From: Chloroflexota bacterium
GTDB taxonomy: Bacteria; Chloroflexota; Dormibacteria; CF-121
Assembly (NCBI GenBank): GCA_005889395.1
Contig: VBFX01000055.1
Coordinates: 1 to 12,118 of the forward strand
Direction: 5' to 3'
Length of the DNA stretch: 12,118 nucleotides
Shown: piece after piece, positions 7,404-12,118 of the stretch
Layout: each line of letters starts with the position of its first letter
Position numbering within the stretch: position 1 is the first letter of the stretch
Translations under genes and position numbers: made by a program
Notes under the pieces: generated by a model
The model's input: the letters and a program-made list of their open reading frames with translations, nothing else
Databases searched by the model: none
What the model was told of the DNA's origin: nothing

Positions 7404-7667
7404 CTGGCAGCAGCTACCAAGGCGGGCGTCATCGAGGCCAACCGCCTGAACGACAAGGACACCGGATCGTCCGAAGTCCAGATCGCGATCTTCAGCGAAC
7501 GGATCAATCACCTCACCGACCACCTCAAGGCGCACGCCCACGACCACAACTCACGGCGTGGTCTGCTCCAGCTGGTCGGGAAGCGCCGCCGGCTGTTGAA
7601 CTACCTGCAGCGCACCAATATCGAGCGCTACCGAGCGATCATCGCCAAGCTCGGGCTCCGGAGGTGA
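7404..7667 (+). CDS. rpsO: 30S ribosomal protein S15, CTG start
   Basis: S15 is a primary 16S rRNA-binding protein of the 30S platform and forms an intersubunit bridge. Reading from CTG 7404 gives 87 residues, the expected length. After the initiator the sequence is AAATKAGVIEANRLNDKDTG, then SSEVQIAIFSERINHLTDHL, KAHAHDHNSRRGLLQLVGKR and RRLLNYLQRTNIERYRAIIA, ending KLGLRR, with S15 signatures throughout. The start is set by a perfect AGGAGGT seven bases upstream, and no conventional start codon exists in frame. A CTG initiation codon is rare, so this gene is easily missed by ATG/GTG/TTG gene callers. The neighbour pnp follows after 183 bases, as in many bacteria where rpsO-pnp are co-transcribed. 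A sequencing error at the first base (ATG read as CTG) is the main alternative. Confidence 0.93.
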   Translation: MAAATKAGVIEANRLNDKDTGSSEVQIAIFSERINHLTDHLKAHAHDHNSRRGLLQLVGKRRRLLNYLQRTNIERYRAIIAKLGLRR

Positions 7668-7715
7668 CGGCCTAGAGCGATTGACCCCATGCCCGGGCGG
7701 GGCCGCCTCGCCGGA

Positions 7716-7775
7716 GGGTTAGAGATTGGTGTGCGGAGAAAGGGTTCCTTTTCTTCGAACCCCAACCCCTAACCC
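7716..7775 (+). repeat. Nested inverted repeats in the rpsO-pnp spacer
   Basis: GGGTTAG at 7716-7722 can pair with CTAACCC at 7769-7775. Inside it, GGGTTC at 7742-7747 can pair with GAACCC at 7757-7762 around a nine-base pyrimidine loop. TTGG 7726-7729 also has CCAA copies to pair with. The inner hairpin carries a T-rich loop rather than a T-tract after the stem, so it does not look like a standard intrinsic terminator. It could be an RNA-processing or attenuation structure between rpsO and pnp. Confidence 0.5.
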
Positions 7776-7778
7776 CAA
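7757..7778 (+). repeat. Three short tandem AACCCC units
   Basis: Three CCCC runs at 7760-7763, 7766-7769 and 7773-7776 are spaced by AA and TAA, giving a telomere-like C-rich tract; on the other strand this is GGGGTTAGGGGTTGGGG. It is the most compositionally unusual piece of the spacer. Similar C-rich intergenic tracts are known in several bacterial genomes, so it may be a worn remnant of a dispersed intergenic repeat. That is inference, and only one copy is present here. Confidence 0.5.
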
Positions 7779-7820
7779 AGACAGGAACCGCCTGGGCCGA
7801 TTTGCCAATCAATTGTTCGT

Positions 7821-7837
7821 GCCGCGGTTTGCGCGGC
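7821..7837 (+). promoter_or_regulatory. Hairpin directly upstream of the pnp ribosome-binding site
   Basis: GCCGCG (7821-7826) and CGCGGC (7832-7837) form a perfect six-pair GC stem around a GTTTG loop. The stem ends three bases before AGGAGG (7841-7846), which serves the GTG at 7851. A stable stem so close to the ribosome-binding site could affect translation or be the kind of leader structure through which PNPase mRNA is autoregulated in E. coli. Six GC pairs can also arise by chance in GC-rich DNA. Confidence 0.45.
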
Positions 7838-7850
7838 CCCAGGAGGAATC

Positions 7851-10094
7851 GTGAATACAACACAACTCGAAATCGGTGGGCGGACCCTGACGGTTGAGAC
7901 CGGTCGCGTCGCCCAGCAAGCATCAGGCGCGGTCACGGTGCGCATGGGCGACACCATGCTGCTCGTCACCGCCGTGATGTCCACTACGCCGCGGGAAGGC
8001 ATCGACTTCTTCCCGCTCACCTGCGACTACGAAGAGAAGCTCTATGCAGCCGGCAAGATCCCGGGCGGATTCATCCGCCGCGAGGGACGTCCCAGCGAGC
8101 AGGCGATTCTCAACAGCCGCTTGATCGACCGGCCGATCCGCCCGCTCTTCCCCAAGGATTTCCGTAATGACGTCCAGGTGGTTGCGACGGTGCTTTCCGT
8201 TGACCAGGATGCCGATCCGGCCACCATGGCCATCAACGGCGCCTCGCTGGCGCTCTCGATCTCGCCGATCCCGTTCCAGGGCCCGATCGGTGCGGTCCGC
8301 ATCGGGATGCTCGACGACCGGCTGGTCGTCGGCCCACCGGTCAACAAGATGGAGGACAGCAAGCTCGACCTCGTCGTGGCCGGTACCAAGGAAGCCATCA
8401 TCATGGTGGAAGCCGGGGCCAAGGAAGTGCCCGAGGAGACCATCGTCGAGGCCTTGCGTCTGGCGCATCGCGAGATCGTCCGGATCTGCGAGATGCAGGA
8501 GGCGTTCGCCCGCGAGGTCGGCAAGCCGAAAGTCGCCGTGGCGGAAAGCCCCAAGGACCCCGAGGTCGACCAGGCGGTCGACCGGTTCCTGGCGGAACGG
8601 CTCGATCAGGCGCTCTTCAATCCCAACAAGGCGCTCCGCGAGTCGGCGCTTGACGACCTGAAGAAGGAGACCCTGACGGAGCTGGGCCCGCCGTTCGCGG
8701 ACCGGCTGCCCTACCTCGCGAAGAGCTTCGAAGCCAAGGTCAAGCAGCGCGTCCGCAACAAGATCCTCGATGAGGGTCTGCGTCCGGACGGGCGCAAGAC
8801 GACGGAGATCCGGCCGATCAGCTGCGAGGTCGGCGTGCTCCCCCGCACCCACGGCTCGGCGCTCTTCACGCGGGGTCAGACCCAGGCGCTCAGCATCGTC
8901 ACCCTCGGCTCGATCGGTGACAAGCAGAAACTCGACGGGCTCGGCCTGGAAGAGTTCAAGCGCTTCATGCATCACTACAACTTCCCACCCTTCAGTGTCG
9001 GTGAGGCGCGGCCGCTGCGCTCGCCGGGCCGGCGCGAGATCGGTCATGGTGCGCTTGCCGAACGGGCGCTCCTGCCTGTGGTGCCGACCGAAGAGGAGTT
9101 CCCCTACACCATCCGGCTGGTGACCGAAATCCTTTCGTCGAACGGCTCGACCTCGATGGCGAGCGTGTGTGGTTCGAGCCTGGCAATGATGGACGCCGGC
9201 GTGCCGACCAAGGGACAGGTGGCCGGGATCGCGATGGGCTTGATCACCGGCGACGGGAAGATCGCCGTGCTGAGCGATATCCAGGGCGTCGAGGATGCGC
9301 TGGGTGACATGGACTTCAAGGTGGCGGGAACGCGCACGGGTGTGACCGCCATGCAGATGGACATGAAGATCAAAGGCATCAGCATCGACACCATGGCCGG
9401 TGCGATTCAGCAGGCGAAGGAAGGCCGCTTCTTCATCATGGACAAGATGAATGCCGCATTAAGCCAGCCGCGCTCCGCGATGTCGCAATATGCGCCGCGG
9501 ATGATCACGGTCCAGATCCATCCCGACAAGATCCGCGAAGTGATCGGCCCTGGAGGCAAGATGATCCGGAAGATCATCGAGGACTCGGGCGTCACCAGCA
9601 TCGACATCGAGGACGATGGCCGGGTCGTGATCGGCTCGGTCAACGGCGAGTCCGCTGCCAAAGCCGAACAACTGATCCGCGACCTGACCGGCGAGGTCGA
9701 GGTGGGGAAGAACTACCGGGGCAAGGTGGTCCGCATCATGCCCTTCGGCGCCTTCGTGCAGATCATGCCCAACCAGGACGGCCTCGTCCATATCAGCCAG
9801 CTCGCGGAGGAGCGGGTGGAACGGGTCGAGGACGCCGTCAACGTGGGGGACGAAATCGACGTGAAGGTGACCGAGGTCGATCGCCAGGGTCGCGTCAACC
9901 TTTCCCGCAAGGCAGTGCTCCAGGAAGCCAAGGGCATCACCAACGGCGACTGGGTCGTAACCGATCGCGATCGTGGCGGCCCGCGCCGCGAAGGCGGCGG
10001 CAGTGGCGGTGGCTATCGGCCCGGTGGCGGCGACCGCGGACCGCGCCGGGATTTCGACCGCGCCGGCGGCCGTGGACGCGACAACCGAAACTAA
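7851..10094 (+). CDS. pnp: Polyribonucleotide nucleotidyltransferase (PNPase)
   Basis: PNPase degrades RNA 3' to 5' by phosphorolysis, forms a trimeric ring and takes part in mRNA decay. The 747-residue protein has the full domain order. The first RNase PH core (about 1-140) contains FFPLTCDYEEKLYAAGKIPG and RLIDRPIRPLFP. An alpha-helical linker follows, then the second RNase PH core (about 310-540) with THGSALFTRGQTQ, FSVGEARPLRSPGRREIGHG, SNGSTSMASVCGSSLAMMDA and the acidic active-site stretch around GDMDFKVAGT (D486, D488). A KH domain has IGPGGKMIRKII (GPGG 566-569), and an S1 domain (about 620-690) has FGAFVQIMPNQDGLVHISQL. A Gly/Arg/Asp-rich tail occupies about 705-747. The GTG start has AGGAGG five bases before it. 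The gene follows rpsO after a structured spacer, and a perfect hairpin follows its stop. Confidence 0.98.
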   Translation: MNTTQLEIGGRTLTVETGRVAQQASGAVTVRMGDTMLLVTAVMSTTPREGIDFFPLTCDYEEKLYAAGKIPGGFIRREGRPSEQAILNSRLIDRPIRPLFPKDFRNDVQVVATVLSVDQDADPATMAINGASLALSISPIPFQGPIGAVRIGMLDDRLVVGPPVNKMEDSKLDLVVAGTKEAIIMVEAGAKEVPEETIVEALRLAHREIVRICEMQEAFAREVGKPKVAVAESPKDPEVDQAVDRFLAERLDQALFNPNKALRESALDDLKKETLTELGPPFADRLPYLAKSFEAKVKQRVRNKILDEGLRPDGRKTTEIRPISCEVGVLPRTHGSALFTRGQTQALSIVTLGSIGDKQKLDGLGLEEFKRFMHHYNFPPFSVGEARPLRSPGRREIGHGALAERALLPVVPTEEEFPYTIRLVTEILSSNGSTSMASVCGSSLAMMDAGVPTKGQVAGIAMGLITGDGKIAVLSDIQGVEDALGDMDFKVAGTRTGVTAMQMDMKIKGISIDTMAGAIQQAKEGRFFIMDKMNAALSQPRSAMSQYAPRMITVQIHPDKIREVIGPGGKMIRKIIEDSGVTSIDIEDDGRVVIGSVNGESAAKAEQLIRDLTGEVEVGKNYRGKVVRIMPFGAFVQIMPNQDGLVHISQLAEERVERVEDAVNVGDEIDVKVTEVDRQGRVNLSRKAVLQEAKGITNGDWVVTDRDRGGPRREGGGSGGGYRPGGGDRGPRRDFDRAGGRGRDNRN

Positions 10095-10108
10095 GCCTGT
10101 GGAAAAGG

Positions 10109-10138
10109 TGTATGCCGGGGCTCCGGTCCCGGCATACA
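10109..10138 (+). terminator. Perfect 11-bp hairpin after pnp, no T-tract
   Basis: TGTATGCCGGG (10109-10119) and CCCGGCATACA (10128-10138) are exact reverse complements around an eight-base loop. The left arm begins 15 bases after the pnp stop codon. No run of T follows (the next bases are ATGGGCCCC), so it is not a classical intrinsic terminator. It could be an I-shaped terminator of the kind proposed for high-GC bacteria, a 3'-end stabilising structure, or an attenuator for the following gene. Confidence 0.6.
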
Positions 10139-10783
10139 ATGGGCCCCGGTTTGGACTTCGTCGACCTGCCGAGCTTGAGCGCCGCCGTTCACCAGTGCCG
10201 CAAATGCCCGCTAGGCCATTCGCGGACGCGGGCGGTCCCTGGAGTTGGGCCGTCCGACGCGCGGATCATGATCGTCGGCGAGGCGCCCGGGCAGAACGAG
10301 GACCTGCAGGGGGAGCCATTCGTTGGGGCGGCGGGCAAGCTGCTCGATCAGCTCCTGCGCGGGATCGGGCTCTCGCGCGGCGACGTCTTCATCACCAACA
10401 TCCTGAAATGCCGGCCGCCGGCCAACCGGGATCCGCAGCCCGCCGAGGCGGAGGCCTGCTCGCCGTATCTCGAGCAGCAGCTCCGACTGATCAAACCGGA
10501 AGTCGTGCTGGTGCTTGGCCGGCACGCGCTGGCGCGCCTGTTGCCGGGGTATGAGTCGATCTCGCGCCTTCATGGCAAAGTGGTTGTCAAGGACGGTGTG
10601 AGCTACATTCCCGTGTACCACCCCGCCGCGGCCCTGTATAACAGCTTCCTGATGGGCCCGCTGGAGCAGGACTTCAAGGCCGTCAAGACCCACCTCGACC
10701 GGGTCGAGGAGCGGCGCCAGGTCGCCGCGGCCCTCGCCACGCCCGTTACCAAGCCAGAGGAGCAGCTCACCCTTTTTGGCTAA
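10112..10783 (+). CDS. Family 4 (Fe-S) uracil-DNA glycosylase
   Basis: The enzyme removes uracil from DNA as the first step of base-excision repair. Numbered from ATG 10112 (223 residues), four cysteines suit a 4Fe-4S cluster: C29 and C32 in CRKC, C100 in ILKCRPP and C116 in EACSPYL, with the spacing seen in family 4. Motif A GEAPG is at 56-60, FVGAAGKLLDQLL follows, and the C-terminal active-site motif HPAAAL begins at H170. The last residues are QLTLFG, resembling the bacterial sliding-clamp-binding pentapeptide. Possible starts are ATG 10112 (weak GGAAAAGG upstream but inside the hairpin), ATG 10139 and TTG 10151; the last gives MDFVDLPSL, a natural family N terminus. I report the longest form; residues before about 14 are doubtful. 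The stop overlaps the RNase J start by eight bases, so the two are probably coupled. Confidence 0.94.
   Translation: MPGLRSRHTMGPGLDFVDLPSLSAAVHQCRKCPLGHSRTRAVPGVGPSDARIMIVGEAPGQNEDLQGEPFVGAAGKLLDQLLRGIGLSRGDVFITNILKCRPPANRDPQPAEAEACSPYLEQQLRLIKPEVVLVLGRHALARLLPGYESISRLHGKVVVKDGVSYIPVYHPAAALYNSFLMGPLEQDFKAVKTHLDRVEERRQVAAALATPVTKPEEQLTLFG
10135..10140 (+). promoter_or_regulatory. TACAAT -10-like box before the glycosylase gene
   Basis: This TACAAT shares the longer string CATACAATG with the box before rbfA. It overlaps the right arm of the post-pnp hairpin and would start transcription near 10147, just before TTG 10151. No convincing -35 is visible, and the hairpin symmetry constrains most of these bases, so the match is weak evidence. 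Confidence 0.3.
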
Positions 10784-12118
10784 ACAACCCAAGCTGCGCG
10801 CCATTCCCCTTGGGGGTTTGGGCGAGATCGGTCGCAACATGATGGCGCTCGAATACGACGAGAACATCGTCGTCATCGACGCCGGCTTGATGTTCCCCGA
10901 GGAGGAGATGCTTGGGGTCGACCTGGTGCTGCCCGATGTCACCTACCTGGTGGAGCGCAAGGAGAAGGTGCTCGGCTTTCTGCTAACCCACGGCCACGAA
11001 GACCACGTCGGATCGCTGCCCTACATCCTGCCCAAGGTCTCGGCGCCGATCTTCGGCAGCCGGCTCACCCTCGGCTTCATCAAGAACAAGCTCCGCGAGC
11101 ACAAGCTGGCGGAGCAGGTCGACTTACGCGAGATCAAGGCCGGCGACGTCGTGGAGCTCGGCCCCTTCAAAGTCGAGTTCATCCACGTCGCGCACAGTAT
11201 CCCGGATACCACCGCGCTCGCCATCCAGACCCCGGTTGGCATGGTGATCCATTCCGGCGACTTCAAGATGGACCAGACGCCGGTCGACGGCAAGCCGACC
11301 GACATGGCGCGGCTCTCGCACTTCGGCAACCATGGCGTGATGCTGCTGATGTCCGACAGCACGAACGCGGAACGCGACGGCTTCACGCCCTCCGAGCGGA
11401 CCATCGGGGAGGCCTTTCAGGAGCTGTTCGGACAGTGTCCCGGCCGGATCATCATCTCGACCTTCGCCTCCAACATCTACCGCATCCAGCAGGCGCTCAA
11501 CACGGCGGCACGCTACAAGCGCAAGGTGGCGGTCATCGGCCGCTCCATGGTCAACAACCTGACGATCGCCCAGGAGCTCGGCTACATCCAGATGCCGGGC
11601 GACGTCCTGATCAAGGTCCAGGACATCAACAAGGAGCCGGACGAGCGGCTCGTCATCCTCTCCAGCGGCAGCCAGGGCGAGCCGCTGTCCGCGCTGACCC
11701 GCATCGCCGCCCAGGAGCATCCGCAGGTGAAACTCAAATCGGGCGACACCGTCATCCTCTCGGCGACGCCGATCCCCGGCAACGAGGAATTGGTCTCGCG
11801 CACCATCAACAACTGCTACAAGCACGGGGCGCGGGTCTTTTACTCCGCCCGCAACCGGGTCCACGCCTCGGGGCACGCCAGCCGCGAGGAGCTGAAGCTG
11901 ATGCTGAACCTGGTCCGGCCCAAGTTCTTCATGCCGGTGCACGGCGAGTTCCGCCACCTGGCGCTGCATTCGGAGATCGCCCAGGAGGTCGGTATCAATC
12001 GGGACCATGTGATCGTCACCGACGACGGCAACACCGTCGAGCTGGGCGACAGCCTTCCCCATTTCGGCAACAAAGTACCGGCCGGCTACGTCTTCGTCGA
12101 CGGACTCGGCGTGGGTGA
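10776..12118 (+). CDS. rnj: Ribonuclease J, 3' partial
   Basis: RNase J is a metallo-beta-lactamase/beta-CASP nuclease with 5'-3' exonuclease and endonuclease activity, the main RNA-decay initiator in bacteria lacking RNase E. The TTG at 10776 gives MAKQPKLRAIPLGGLGEIGR, the usual N terminus. Metal ligands are visible in THGHEDHVGSLP (H72, H74, D76, H77), AHSIPDTT (H140) and HSGDFKMD (D162). The beta-CASP part has LMSDSTNAERDGFTPSER, ISTFASNIYRIQQ and LSSGSQGEPLSAL. ATPIPGNE, VHASGHAS and PKFFMPVHGEFRHL follow. The window ends after 447 complete codons, inside the sequence following GLGVG, so roughly the last 100 residues (C-terminal domain) are missing. The start overlaps the glycosylase stop by eight bases in another frame. 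AGAGGAG at 10756-10762 is a somewhat distant ribosome-binding site. Confidence 0.97.
   Translation, partial: MAKQPKLRAIPLGGLGEIGRNMMALEYDENIVVIDAGLMFPEEEMLGVDLVLPDVTYLVERKEKVLGFLLTHGHEDHVGSLPYILPKVSAPIFGSRLTLGFIKNKLREHKLAEQVDLREIKAGDVVELGPFKVEFIHVAHSIPDTTALAIQTPVGMVIHSGDFKMDQTPVDGKPTDMARLSHFGNHGVMLLMSDSTNAERDGFTPSERTIGEAFQELFGQCPGRIIISTFASNIYRIQQALNTAARYKRKVAVIGRSMVNNLTIAQELGYIQMPGDVLIKVQDINKEPDERLVILSSGSQGEPLSALTRIAAQEHPQVKLKSGDTVILSATPIPGNEELVSRTINNCYKHGARVFYSARNRVHASGHASREELKLMLNLVRPKFFMPVHGEFRHLALHSEIAQEVGINRDHVIVTDDGNTVELGDSLPHFGNKVPAGYVFVDGLGVG

Noticed and set aside
7681..7709. TTGACC as a -35 box for a pnp promoter
   Set aside because: The bases 16-18 positions downstream are GC-rich with no -10-like hexamer.
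7757..7778. G-quadruplex on the minus strand
   Set aside because: Only three runs of G are present in the tract. A fourth suitable run is not close by, so an intramolecular four-run quadruplex is not supported.
7923..9047. Long open frame on the minus strand (374 codons)
   Set aside because: It is antisense to the first half of pnp, which has clear domains. The composition is Asp/Arg/Leu-rich with no family signature.
1..12118. CRISPR arrays, insertion sequences, tRNA or rRNA genes
   Set aside because: I found no repeat-spacer pattern, transposase motifs or terminal repeats. I also saw no cloverleaf with a T-loop GTTCRA signature in the intergenic stretches.

Overview
The window is a GC-rich bacterial chromosome segment. 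Every gene I can support lies on the + strand and is tightly packed, mostly with short spacers or overlaps. It is a core translation and RNA-metabolism cluster: infB (5' end outside the window), a flavin/F420-type luciferase-like oxidoreductase, rbfA, a DHH phosphoesterase (nrnA type), truB, a broken ribF, a small conserved-looking unknown gene, a diacylglycerol/lipid kinase, rpsO, pnp, a family 4 uracil-DNA glycosylase and RNase J (3' end outside the window). The order infB-rbfA-nrnA-truB-ribF-rpsO-pnp plus RNase J is typical of Gram-positive lineages and Chloroflexota-type bacteria. The high GC and the luciferase-like oxidoreductase make an actinobacterial, Chloroflexota or Dormibacterota-like organism my best guess; this is inference, not a sequence match.

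Layout: 2-1993 infB; 1884/2007-2918 oxidoreductase; 2942-2953 a probable leaderless promoter; 2954-6005 the overlapping run rbfA/nrnA/truB/ribF; 6054-7363 unknown gene and lipid kinase; 7364-7403 rpsO leader; 7404-7667 rpsO; 7668-7850 a structured spacer with inverted repeats and a C-rich repeat; 7851-10094 pnp; 10109-10138 a perfect hairpin; 10112-10783 uracil-DNA glycosylase; 10776-end RNase J.

Functionally, IF2, RbfA, TruB and S15 serve ribosome assembly, tRNA modification and initiation. RNase J, PNPase and the NrnA-type enzyme together could take mRNA from 5' attack or internal cleavage, through 3' phosphorolysis, to recycling of very short RNAs. RibF would make FMN/FAD, the kinase acts in lipid metabolism, and the glycosylase removes uracil from DNA.

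The ordinary gene content hides several oddities. rpsO has a perfect Shine-Dalgarno sequence but only a CTG start. The lipid kinase likewise has no ATG/GTG/TTG before its conserved N terminus. The oxidoreductase has no conventional start between the infB stop and its first strand. ribF has lost about 35-45 central codons with a frame change. The glycosylase ends in a QLTLF peptide like a sliding-clamp-binding motif. I see no mobile element, CRISPR array, tRNA or rRNA, and no clear previously undescribed multi-gene system.
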